From CAZKUN01 sp964555935 (GTDB lineage: Bacteria; Armatimonadota; Zipacnadia; Zipacnadales; VGFC01): DNA of 8,660 nt. The DNA lies in NCBI GenBank assembly GCA_964555935.1, contig CAZKUN010000332.1, positions 1 to 8,660 on the forward strand. Direction: 5' to 3'. The notes below the pieces were generated by a model. That model worked only from the letters and a program-made list of their open reading frames with translations. It was not told the DNA's origin and made no database searches. Both the position numbers and the translations under genes were made by a program. Each line of letters begins with the position of its first letter. Positions within the stretch are counted from its first letter, which is position 1. Positions 1 to 6,925 of this stretch are shown here, piece by piece.

Positions 1-15
1 TGATAGGCGTATCTT

Positions 16-48
16 GCTTCTGGGAGTAGCGCAAGGCTCATAACCTTG
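16..48 (+). other. tRNA-Met-like D arm and anticodon arm, without matching 3' half
   Basis: Bases 32-36 (CAAGG) and 44-48 (CCTTG) form a perfect 5-bp stem closing a 7-base loop CTCATAA. This is the form of a methionine anticodon loop: C32, U33, anticodon CAU, A37, A38. Immediately upstream, 16-30 can fold as a weak D arm (GCT pairing with AGC around a GGG-containing loop). However, I cannot find a T arm at the right distance, and the candidate acceptor strand at 7-13 has no complement downstream. It is either a decayed or partial tRNA-Met remnant, as often left at integration sites, or coincidence. It should not be annotated as a functional tRNA. Confidence 0.2.
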
Positions 49-90
49 ATTTAGGCATCCAAAGTCCAGTTTTCTACTCCGTGCATGCCC

Positions 91-118
91 CGGAAAGCGC
101 AGAGCTTAGGGCTTTCCG
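91..118. repeat. 8-bp perfect inverted repeat (hairpin)
   Basis: CGGAAAGC at 91-98 is exactly complementary to GCTTTCCG at 111-118, around a 12-base loop. No T run follows on either strand, so it is not a standard intrinsic terminator. It lies about 210 bases past the stop of the minus-strand propeller gene and could contribute to 3'-end formation of that transcript. The role is unknown. Confidence 0.4.
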
Positions 119-330
119 CTGACTCGCCACAGTCCGAATCCCCCCTGGGTGCATGGCGTTCTCAGCCGGAATCACCCCATCCATCTCGCTAGCCTCGCAA
201 GGTTCGGCGGCTCCCGTCCTGCCGGGCGCTTCCTCTGGCGGGCCATGGCGCGCGGGAGAGGTCAGTCAGCATTCCGTCAGGAGGGCCGTTCGGGTCCTTC
301 TCCAGTCGCCAGACGGCACCCGCGTGGCGT

Positions 331-1542
331 TCATTGACCGGGGGTCAGGCCACCCTTGATGACCCGAGGAATGCCCTCCTCGAAGATCACCTCGGCGTAG
401 CAGATCTTTCGGATGCCCTTGGCACCCTTGCCGTCCGCGCTGTAGTACATCCGGTACAAGTCATCCGACTCCCGCACCACGCGCGCGTTGAACGCGCTGA
501 ACTCGTCTTGCGATCCTTCGGACCCCAGGTCGAGCGCCAGGCCTCGCTTGCGCCAGTTGACGCCGTCGTCTGACGACGCCGCCATCCCCCTCACCTGGTA
601 ACGGGCCTCTCCCGTTCCGCCATACCACATCCAATACTCGCCGCCTCTACGGATGACGCACGCGCCGCCCGCCCTCTTCGAGTCATGCGCGCCGGGCGGC
701 CCCAAGTCGATCGCCACGCCCTTCTTCTCCCACTCGATCCCATCTTCCGACTCGGCATAGAGAAGCCGGCCGACCTCCCGGTCCTCGCGGCGAAAGCCGC
801 TGTACCACAGCTTGTAAATGCCATCGTCCTTAAGGACGTACGGCGTGCTGACCTGCGTGTCATCCGGGCTCCCGGGCGGGCCCAGATCCACTGCCAACAC
901 AGGAGTCTCCCACTCGATTCCGTTGGACGACGTCGTGTGGAAGATCCGGTACGTGTGGGTGTCGACTTCCCTCCCGCCGAACCACATCCGGTATCCGCCG
1001 TCATCCTTCAGGACCGATGGCAGGAAGATCTGGTGTATCTTCAGCCCGCTGAAGACGCCCGGCTCCAGGACGGTGCCGTGGTCCGTCCAGTTCAGCCCAT
1101 CCGGCGACGTGGCGTGGTGTATGAACCACGTCCACTGCTGGTCCTCGGGCACCTCCCTGAGAACGGGGACTCTCTGCAGGAGCTTCTCAAGCTCCTCCGG
1201 CGACGGGGATCTGTCGGGGTACTCAACAGGATCCAGCATGAGCGACCTGGCATACCACATCTTGTAGATCCCGTCGTCTTTGATGACGAAGGGAGAGAGC
1301 AGCAGCGTCTTCGGCTTCTCGCCCGTCGAGATCGCATGTCCAGCACCTACTGCAGGCTCAACCATTGTGTCGCCCTCACGAGCTTCCTGGGTCTCCTCCT
1401 GTGCCCTTGCCGGCGCCATTCCTGTGGCTGCCGTCAGCACGACGGATACGCCCACGGCCGCCCAGGCGCACGCAGCAAGGGACAGGGACTTGGCAGTGCG
1501 AGTCATTGAACAACGCGAACCAGCTTTGAGACGATCCGCCAT
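331..1542 (-). CDS. Secreted five-bladed beta-propeller protein, glycoside hydrolase family 43/32/130-like
   Basis: This is a protein of 403 residues. I place the start at 1542 because GGAGG sits 7 bases upstream (1550-1554); an in-frame ATG at 1575 would fall inside the likely promoter, and one at 1506 lacks a ribosome site. The N-terminus is a basic stretch followed by a hydrophobic segment ending in APARA, which looks like a signal peptide cleaved before QEE, so the protein is probably exported. Five repeats of the type KDDGxYKMWYxG begin near residues 83, 173, 233, 293 and 353, mostly at a 60-residue period. Each of the first four is followed by a strand with the pattern SxDGxxW and a loop rich in DLGPPG. 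This is the blade signature of the GH43/GH32/GH130-like propeller fold. An insert of about 30 residues, Pro- and Glu-rich, lengthens the first blade. I cannot assign catalytic acids, so substrate and even enzymatic activity are open. The gene is transcribed away from the methyltransferase operon. Confidence 0.85.
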   Translation of the reverse strand: MADRLKAGSRCSMTRTAKSLSLAACAWAAVGVSVVLTAATGMAPARAQEETQEAREGDTMVEPAVGAGHAISTGEKPKTLLLSPFVIKDDGIYKMWYARSLMLDPVEYPDRSPSPEELEKLLQRVPVLREVPEDQQWTWFIHHATSPDGLNWTDHGTVLEPGVFSGLKIHQIFLPSVLKDDGGYRMWFGGREVDTHTYRIFHTTSSNGIEWETPVLAVDLGPPGSPDDTQVSTPYVLKDDGIYKLWYSGFRREDREVGRLLYAESEDGIEWEKKGVAIDLGPPGAHDSKRAGGACVIRRGGEYWMWYGGTGEARYQVRGMAASSDDGVNWRKRGLALDLGSEGSQDEFSAFNARVVRESDDLYRMYYSADGKGAKGIRKICYAEVIFEEGIPRVIKGGLTPGQ

Positions 1543-1573
1543 CGACACACCTCCGAGCCGCGACGTGTTCCCC

Positions 1574-1603
1574 ATACTCCACTCGCACCGTGATGCTTGT
1601 CAA
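1574..1603 (-). promoter_or_regulatory. Candidate sigma-70-type promoter of the propeller gene
   Basis: Read on the minus strand, a perfect TTGACA (1603 down to 1598) is followed after 18 bases by GAGTAT (1579 down to 1574), a weak -10 match that keeps the important A2 and T6. Transcription would start near 1567 and give a leader of roughly 25 bases containing the GGAGG ribosome site. This fits the chosen start at 1542. The weak -10 box is the main doubt. Confidence 0.35.
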
Positions 1604-1608
1604 GCATC
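1592..1608. promoter_or_regulatory. Perfect 17-bp palindrome, candidate operator in the divergent promoter region
   Basis: GATGCTTG (1592-1599) and CAAGCATC (1601-1608) are exact reverse complements around a single T. The palindrome covers the TTGACA box of the divergent propeller gene, about 50 bases before that gene's start codon and about 155 bases before the first operon gene. Position and symmetry are what is expected of a dimeric repressor or activator site serving both directions. No regulator gene is in the window, so the binding family cannot be named. Confidence 0.5.
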
Positions 1609-1762
1609 CGAAACGAGCTCCGCGGGGCGCCGACACCAAAGAAGAGGTCGCCGAACTCCCTCCGGTGAAGCCTCCCGGGCCGGGCAACCGAGAGGCCGAC
1701 GTTGGGGGCCCGAACCGCATGGGTCGCCGGAGACGGGATTCCCGCGAAGAGCCAGGGTTCTG

Positions 1763-3223
1763 ATGCCGAGGCAACACGGGTCTGTAGATGACCGGTCAGG
1801 CACGCAGGGGCAGGCACCGCCCCGGCCCAGGACGTCGTACCTGGAGGAGTCCCAGTGCCAATCCCTCGACCGCGCCGCCCGCCGGGTCCTGACGCAGAAG
1901 GGATGGCGCGTGGAGTGCGGGCGCTTGCGGCGGGAACTCGAGGAGCGGGGTTTCGTTCACCGCGAACAGGAGGAGCTGGTCCTGCCGACCGAGGACATCC
2001 TGGACCGCTACTTCGCGGACCTTCGGGCGCAGCGCTTCCGCCGCGACTCGATGCGGTTCCACACCGGCGGGTACCCCACGCACTTCATCGACCACCGGGA
2101 CGGTGAGATGAAGCCCCACACCCAGGCCAGTGTCCTCGAACTGATGGCCGTCGGCGAGAGGTTGCCGGTCGTTGACGGCGTGTCTGCACCCGGCACCATG
2201 TTCGACGTGCCCCTGCACGCTCGGCCCTTCCACACCAAGGTGCTCGTCTGGACCTACGGCGAGAAGACCACGGGCTCGTTCGAGTTCACCCGTGTGGACG
2301 AGTACCCGCTCCTCAAGGAGCTATCGCGACGGTATGCCGACATCAAGGGCCAGGACATCGGCGCGGTCCTATCCGGCAACGCCTTCCGAGAGCACGCGCT
2401 CGTGTTCGGCCGGGACAAATGCGACTTCTTCTACCGGTTCCGTGACGATGGGTTTGGGTTCAGATTCTCGAACGCCTTGCCCGTGATGGGGCTGCAGGCC
2501 CCCGCGACGATTTCAGGCGCCATCCTGGCCAGCCTGATTGACGGGATCACCACTGGGCTGTTTCACTACGTATATGACGGTGATGTGGGCCTGGCCCTGG
2601 CGACGCCGACCGTCCTCGACATGTCCACATCCATGCCGCGCAAGGGCGTCCCCGAGAGCCTGAAGCTGCTCCTGGGGCTCAGCAGCATGGCGGACTACTA
2701 CGGCGCCAGCGTCCTCGGCAACCAGGCCTTCCGCTCGCAGGCCAAGTCCGTCATGTCCTATCAGAACGGCGCGGAGCGCATTGGGCACCTGATCGCAGCC
2801 TGTATGTGCGGTGTCACCAGCTTCAATGCGATGGGGCACCTCTCGGAACCCGACTCGATCTCCTCATTGCCGCAGCTCGTTCTGGACGCGGAGATGGCGG
2901 CTCAGATGCGCTACCTCCTGCGCGGTTTTGAGATCGACGCCGATCGGATGGCCATGCCTCAACTCCTCGACGATCCATACCGGATGACCTTCGTCGCCGA
3001 GCCGCACACCGTGGAGCACATGCGGGATGAGATGCACCTCGGCGGGCTGTTCGTGGGCGCGGAGCGATACGATGCCGTGTCGCAGGCTGCGGAGGACGAA
3101 TACGAACGGGCGTGTCGCGAAGCGGACCGGCTCTTGGAAGAGCCCCTACCCCGGCGCCTCACATGCGACGAAGAGGCCTACCTGATGGAAGTCGCGCATC
3201 AGGCGGAGCGAGAGCTGGCATGA
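1763..3223 (+). CDS. Divergent MttB-superfamily (trimethylamine methyltransferase-like) protein
   Basis: This is a protein of 486 residues from the ATG at 1763. The family is recognised from an N-terminal helix with the pattern RAARRVLxxxGWRVE (residues about 38-51), the barrel segment VMGLQAPATISGA (241-253), the C-terminal segment LPQLVLDAEMAAQMRYLLRG (369-388) and the end motif EPHTVEHMRDE (413-423). The superfamily transfers methyl groups from quaternary or tertiary amines to a corrinoid protein. There is no in-frame TAG, so it is not the pyrrolysine type. The middle of the protein is far from the canonical sequence, including an unusual aromatic-rich stretch (DFFYRFRDDGFGFRF, 221-235), so the substrate or even the reaction may differ. 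The start is uncertain: the ATG has only a weak AGGG upstream, and the first 25 or so residues look unconserved. The frame stays open farther upstream but overlaps the divergent gene. Its stop overlaps the next start by 4 bases (ATGA). Confidence 0.85.
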   Translation: MPRQHGSVDDRSGTQGQAPPRPRTSYLEESQCQSLDRAARRVLTQKGWRVECGRLRRELEERGFVHREQEELVLPTEDILDRYFADLRAQRFRRDSMRFHTGGYPTHFIDHRDGEMKPHTQASVLELMAVGERLPVVDGVSAPGTMFDVPLHARPFHTKVLVWTYGEKTTGSFEFTRVDEYPLLKELSRRYADIKGQDIGAVLSGNAFREHALVFGRDKCDFFYRFRDDGFGFRFSNALPVMGLQAPATISGAILASLIDGITTGLFHYVYDGDVGLALATPTVLDMSTSMPRKGVPESLKLLLGLSSMADYYGASVLGNQAFRSQAKSVMSYQNGAERIGHLIAACMCGVTSFNAMGHLSEPDSISSLPQLVLDAEMAAQMRYLLRGFEIDADRMAMPQLLDDPYRMTFVAEPHTVEHMRDEMHLGGLFVGAERYDAVSQAAEDEYERACREADRLLEEPLPRRLTCDEEAYLMEVAHQAERELA

Positions 3224-4011
3224 TTGTCGACGCGCACGCTCACTTTCCCCGGCACATGGCGACCCCGGGCGCGGTGCGGTACGGCTCCTTCGAGCCAATC
3301 ATCGCCGACGCCGAGCGGCTGGGCGTCGGGCGCCTGGCCGTGTCGGTACTACCGTTCCTATTCAACGGGAAACGATGGACCGAGCCGGCCACGGCAGGCG
3401 AACTGCGACAAGCATGGGGCATCTTCCTCGAGCTTCACGCGCGGTACCCAGCCCACGTGCTGGGGTATGCAGTGGCAGGAGCGGCGACGGTCGGCGCCGG
3501 CCCGTCTTGTGTGGGGCGAATGGTCGAGCACGAGGCCGTGGTGGGCATCAAGCTGGACCTGGCTCCACGGGTCGACGATCCCGTCTGGGAGCCCGTCTTC
3601 GCATTGGCTGCCGAGAACGAGCTGCCCGTCCTAGTCCACTGCTCGAAGCGCTTGCTCGATCCCGTGGCCGGTGAGACGGAGCCGGAGCACCTTGCCGAGG
3701 TGGCCCGGCGTCACCCGCACGTGAAGTTCATCATGGCCCATCTGGGACTGGATTGGCTCTGGGCGCGGCGCGTGGTGGCGGACCTGACGAACATCCATCT
3801 CGACACGAGCGGCATGCTTGCGATGGCCGGATCTGTCGAGGACGTGGTCGGATTCCTGGGCGCAGACCGTGTGATCTTCGGTAGCGATCTGATGGGCCGG
3901 AGTTTGGGCGACCAACTGGGAAGGGTGACCGGCGCGCGGATCGGTGACGATGACAAGGGGAAGATCCTGGGACGGAACTTCCTCAGCCTCGTGCCCGGAG
4001 GCGTCCTGTGA
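3220..4011 (+). CDS. Amidohydrolase-2 family metal-dependent hydrolase
   Basis: This is a protein of 263 residues with the TIM-barrel metallohydrolase pattern of the amidohydrolase-2 group (hydrolases and decarboxylases related to ACMS decarboxylase). Expected metal-centre residues are all visible: DAHAH at the N-terminus (His6, His8), a His at 140 (strand LPVLVH), His174 in MAHLG, and Asp223 in FGSDL; Lys111 in GIKLD lies at the strand where some members place a Lys. No signal peptide is present, so it should be cytoplasmic. The start overlaps the stop of the upstream methyltransferase-like gene, which implies translational coupling and excludes the longer in-frame ATG at 3112. Its own stop overlaps the next start by 4 bases. 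It may hydrolyse an amide, lactone or related bond, or decarboxylate an intermediate of the pathway; the substrate is unknown. A deeper paralogue with lost ligands follows directly. Confidence 0.88.
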   Translation: MIVDAHAHFPRHMATPGAVRYGSFEPIIADAERLGVGRLAVSVLPFLFNGKRWTEPATAGELRQAWGIFLELHARYPAHVLGYAVAGAATVGAGPSCVGRMVEHEAVVGIKLDLAPRVDDPVWEPVFALAAENELPVLVHCSKRLLDPVAGETEPEHLAEVARRHPHVKFIMAHLGLDWLWARRVVADLTNIHLDTSGMLAMAGSVEDVVGFLGADRVIFGSDLMGRSLGDQLGRVTGARIGDDDKGKILGRNFLSLVPGGVL

Positions 4012-4769
4012 GAATCGTGGATGTGAACTGCGGCGTCGGGCCCTGGCCGTTCCGCTACCTCCCACGCGACACAGTCGCAGACCTCGTGGGGGCCATGGAC
4101 GCGCACGGGGTGCGGGCCGCTCTCGTGTATCCGCTGGAGGCTCTGTTCCACAAGGATCCCTACGAGGCCAATCTGCGCCTCGCGGACGAGTTGGCGGGCC
4201 AGGACCGACTGCTATTCTCTCCCATCATCGATCCGCTGTTGCCCCGGTGGGAAGCGGAGCTGCAGGAGTATCTCTCCTTGGGGGCGCGGGCCGCACGCGT
4301 TTTCCCGCGGTACCAGTTTGACGCGGAGCTCGGGGCCTTGGGGACGCTGGCTGCGGAGCTGCAAGGGCGGGACGTGCCGCTCCTTCTGCACGGCATCCTG
4401 GAGGACCCGAGGATCCGGCATCGACACTGCAGATACGAGCCCACGACGCTGAATGACATCATCGAAGCGACAGCCCCGGCAGAGGAGTTGGATGTCGTGT
4501 TGTGTGGCTTCACGAATGGCGAGATCGCGGCGTGTCAGACGCTCATGGATCGCCGCGTCTTCGTCGACACATCCGCGGCTGACGTCGGCGGAGGGATCCC
4601 GCGGCTGGTGGATTTGGTCGGCGAGAGTCAGGTCCTTTTCGGTTCCCTGTTCCCGCTCAAGAACTACGAGAGCGGCATTGCGGAGTTGTTGACACACAAC
4701 CTGCCCGAGTCCGTAGCATCGAAGATGGCGTGGCGGAACGCCGAAGGGCTCCTGGGAGAGCTGGCATGA
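4008..4769 (+). CDS. Amidohydrolase-fold protein with degenerate metal site
   Basis: This is a protein of 253 residues starting at a GTG with GGAGG 6 bases upstream. It is aligned to the preceding amidohydrolase by its overall pattern: the start MRIVDVNCGVG in place of xIDxHxH, the strand VPLLLHG (His128), VVLCGFTNG in place of xxMAHLG, FVDTSA, and VLFGSLFPL in place of VIFGSDxP. Thus Asn7 and Gly9 replace the HxH pair, Gly167 replaces the third His and Leu214 replaces the metal-binding Asp; of these ligands only His128 remains. It is unlikely to bind the usual catalytic metal. It may be a non-catalytic partner of the upstream enzyme, or an enzyme with changed chemistry. The gene is intact and of normal length, with 4-base overlaps at both ends, which argues against a decaying pseudogene. 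Confidence 0.8.
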   Translation: MRIVDVNCGVGPWPFRYLPRDTVADLVGAMDAHGVRAALVYPLEALFHKDPYEANLRLADELAGQDRLLFSPIIDPLLPRWEAELQEYLSLGARAARVFPRYQFDAELGALGTLAAELQGRDVPLLLHGILEDPRIRHRHCRYEPTTLNDIIEATAPAEELDVVLCGFTNGEIAACQTLMDRRVFVDTSAADVGGGIPRLVDLVGESQVLFGSLFPLKNYESGIAELLTHNLPESVASKMAWRNAEGLLGELA

Positions 4770-6028
4770 GAACCTACGAACGCTCGAACGAACTGGCTGC
4801 CCGAGCGCAGCGGGTAATACCGGGCGGCAGCGGGGCCAAGAGCAAGCGCCCGGCCGCGTTCCCGCAACGATTCCCCAAGTTCTTCACTCACGGGAAGGGC
4901 GCGCGCGTCTGGGACGTGGATGGCAACGAGTTCATCGACTTCATCGCCGGGCTCGGGCCCGTAGTCCTCGGGTACGGTATCGGACCCATCGCCGCGGCCA
5001 TGCAAGACGAGATAGCCAAGCATACCATGACCCCGCTGCTGACTGAATGGTCGATCGAGTTGGCCGAGCTCTTCTGCGAGATGGTGCCCTGCGCGGATAT
5101 GGTCAAGTTCCTTCGGACCGGTGCGGACGCGTGCTCGGCCGCCATTCGCTGCGCTCGGGCCTTCACAGGGCGGGAGCGCATCGTCACGCTCGAAGACACG
5201 ACCCACGGCTGGCACGACTGGTTCCAGGCGTCGCGCGGCAACATGGTGGGGATCCCGGCCGTCTACGAGTCGCTCGTATACACGCTACCCCGGGACGACC
5301 TACAGGCAGTGGAGGAGACGTTCCACAAGGACGACAACATCGCGGCCGTGATCCTTGAGGCGGCGCGGCTCGAGTCTCCGTCGCCCGGGTATCTCGAGGG
5401 CTTGCGCGAGCTGACGGATAGGCACGGAGCCCTGCTGATATTCGACGAGATCATCACGGGCTTCCGGTGGAGTCCAGGTGGGGCGCAGGAGTACTACGGT
5501 GTGGTACCGGATCTGGCCACCTACGCCAAGGCAATGAGCAACGGCGTGCCCGTCTCCGCCGTTGCGGGTCGGCGCGACGTCATGGACCGGATCGAGGAGC
5601 TGGTAACGGGGACCTTCTTCGACGATCCGGTCAGCTTCCGCGGTGCGTTCGAGACCCTCACGTTCATGAGGCAGCACCAAATCCACGATCGCCTCTGGAG
5701 CAACGGCAAGCACATCATCGAGGGCGTCAACGCGGCGGCGGAGGCGGAGGATCTGCCCCTGTTCATACGTGGTCAGGCCCCGGTCTGGCAGTGGACGGTC
5801 ACGGATCCGGCCAAGAGCGAAGCCGGCGCCGCGGTCTTCGTAATGGAGGAAATGTCCGAGCGGGGCGTTACGCTGGGCCGATCGCACAACTTCACCCTCT
5901 GGTCGCTCACGGACGAGGACATCGCCGCGACCATCGGCGCCTTCGTGGACGTCGGCCGGATCCTGAGAGGCAGTTCCGTCGAGGCCGTCCGAGCAAACCA
6001 ATCCCTGGCCGACACTGTCCGCAGGTAG
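4766..6028 (+). CDS. Class-III PLP-dependent aminotransferase, glutamate-1-semialdehyde aminomutase-like
   Basis: This is a protein of 420 residues, close to the usual length of this family. Motifs in order: an N-terminal RAQRVIPGG segment, VWDVDGNEFIDF (about 48-59), the PLP-phosphate region RTGADACSAAIRCAR (117-131), GWHDW (148-152), LLIFDEIITGF with the PLP-pyridine Asp227, and the Schiff-base Lys255 in ATYAKAMSNG, followed by TGTFFDDP (281-288). It should move an amino group to or from a keto acid or aldehyde, or shift it within one molecule. No haem-synthesis genes are nearby, and the operon setting points to a catabolic rather than a tetrapyrrole role. A ribosome site GGGAG lies 7 bases upstream of the chosen ATG, whose first four bases overlap the preceding stop. 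Confidence 0.9.
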   Translation: MRTYERSNELAARAQRVIPGGSGAKSKRPAAFPQRFPKFFTHGKGARVWDVDGNEFIDFIAGLGPVVLGYGIGPIAAAMQDEIAKHTMTPLLTEWSIELAELFCEMVPCADMVKFLRTGADACSAAIRCARAFTGRERIVTLEDTTHGWHDWFQASRGNMVGIPAVYESLVYTLPRDDLQAVEETFHKDDNIAAVILEAARLESPSPGYLEGLRELTDRHGALLIFDEIITGFRWSPGGAQEYYGVVPDLATYAKAMSNGVPVSAVAGRRDVMDRIEELVTGTFFDDPVSFRGAFETLTFMRQHQIHDRLWSNGKHIIEGVNAAAEAEDLPLFIRGQAPVWQWTVTDPAKSEAGAAVFVMEEMSERGVTLGRSHNFTLWSLTDEDIAATIGAFVDVGRILRGSSVEAVRANQSLADTVRR

Positions 6029-6046
6029 CTCCGAGGACACGTTCCC

Positions 6047-6925
6047 ATGCAAGTGCCGATCCGACGTTACCGGCTGTACCCGAAGTCCATGAGAGAGGAA
6101 GACTTCTCCGCAAAGAGCTTCGCAGCGGAGGAGCGCCTCGTGGACATCTCGCCGAGCCAATCGGCGATCATCTCGGTCGACACCTGGAACAATTGCTATG
6201 GGGACGAGCCCTTCTACCCGGAGAAGGGGCGCTTCTCGGAGCTGACGTACCTCGGGAACGGGTCCGAGGTGGCGCGCAAGATCAGAGACATCCTGGACAA
6301 CCGGATCGCCCTCTTGTTCGCAGCAGCGAGGCGCTGCGGGGTCCAGCTGATTCACAGCATGCCCGGCTACATTGCCGACCGCGACTGCTACCGTCCATAT
6401 CACCTGTACCCGGACATGGAAGTCGAAGCGCCCACGCCACAGGAGTGGCCCCCCGCTGAGTTCAGACAGGCCCTGTCCGACGAAATCACGCGGTGGACGT
6501 GGGGAGAACAGGCACCCCAGGAATGGCCTGCGATTCGCGCGAAGATGGACTTCGCGCCACCGGTGGCCCCCGTGCCGGGCGACATCGTGATGCCCCAAGA
6601 CCATGCCACGGTACCCAAGCTCCAACGTCACTTCCGGAAGCGCGGCATCGACACGCTGTTCTTCGTGGGCTTCCTCGCCAACGCATGCCTGCTCTACAAG
6701 CCGGGCGCGCTCGTAGACATGGGTCGGCGCCTGGGGTACCGGTGCATTGTGCTGCGGGACTGTTGCCAGACGACGGAGTATGAGGACACGATCGACGACT
6801 TCGCCACTCAGCGGATCTTCACCAAGCTGATCGAGACCGGCCCTTACTTCACATCGGACTCGAAGGCCTTGATCGAGGCCATGGAAGGAACACCGAATGG
6901 CGGTGCTGACGGCGCCGGAGATTGA
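6047..6925 (+). CDS. Isochorismatase-like cysteine hydrolase, atypical triad
   Basis: This is a protein of 292 residues with GAGGA 9 bases before the ATG. The isochorismatase/cysteine hydrolase fold is seen from AIISVDTWN (catalytic Asp45), the strand VQLIHSMPG, and GIDTLFFVGFLANACLL with the nucleophile Cys214, followed by GYRCIVLRDCC. Members hydrolyse amides such as nicotinamide, carbamoylsarcosine or ureidoacrylate, or the isochorismate ether. Normally a Lys follows the PGDxV strand; here the segment reads PGDIVMPQDHATVP (177-190), with no Lys at that place. The N-terminal 35 residues and the Trp-rich insert around 130-160 add length over the usual 180-220 residues. The final residues are Gly-rich and are translated from the overlap with the next gene. 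In this context a C-N bond hydrolase acting on a pathway intermediate is plausible, but not shown. Confidence 0.82.
   Translation: MQVPIRRYRLYPKSMREEDFSAKSFAAEERLVDISPSQSAIISVDTWNNCYGDEPFYPEKGRFSELTYLGNGSEVARKIRDILDNRIALLFAAARRCGVQLIHSMPGYIADRDCYRPYHLYPDMEVEAPTPQEWPPAEFRQALSDEITRWTWGEQAPQEWPAIRAKMDFAPPVAPVPGDIVMPQDHATVPKLQRHFRKRGIDTLFFVGFLANACLLYKPGALVDMGRRLGYRCIVLRDCCQTTEYEDTIDDFATQRIFTKLIETGPYFTSDSKALIEAMEGTPNGGADGAGD

Larger units (their letters stand above)
1..330. other. Non-coding stretch at the left edge
   Basis: No credible gene is seen on either strand. The short open frames here (around 149-359, plus strand) have no family resemblance and run into the antisense of the propeller gene. 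The stretch contains a tRNA-like anticodon arm (about 16-48) and an 8-bp hairpin (91-118), listed separately. It lies downstream of the minus-strand gene that ends at 331, so it may hold that gene's 3' untranslated region and terminator, but no GC stem followed by a T run was found in that direction. Confidence 0.6.

Noticed and set aside
149..359. Two overlapping short plus-strand open frames
   Set aside because: No ribosome site or homology is seen, the translations are rich in Arg, Gly and Ser, and they run into the 3' end of the minus-strand gene.
685..1509. 274-codon plus-strand open frame
   Set aside because: It is antisense to the propeller gene, whose repeated blade motifs establish the minus strand as coding.
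1280..1762. Extension of the first operon gene to an ATG at 1280
   Set aside because: It would overlap the divergent secreted protein, including its signal peptide, and the translated extension is low-quality sequence. The frame is simply open by composition.
1543..1762. Cobalamin riboswitch in front of the operon
   Set aside because: I looked for a B12-box-like sequence because the family uses corrinoids, but found nothing resembling it.
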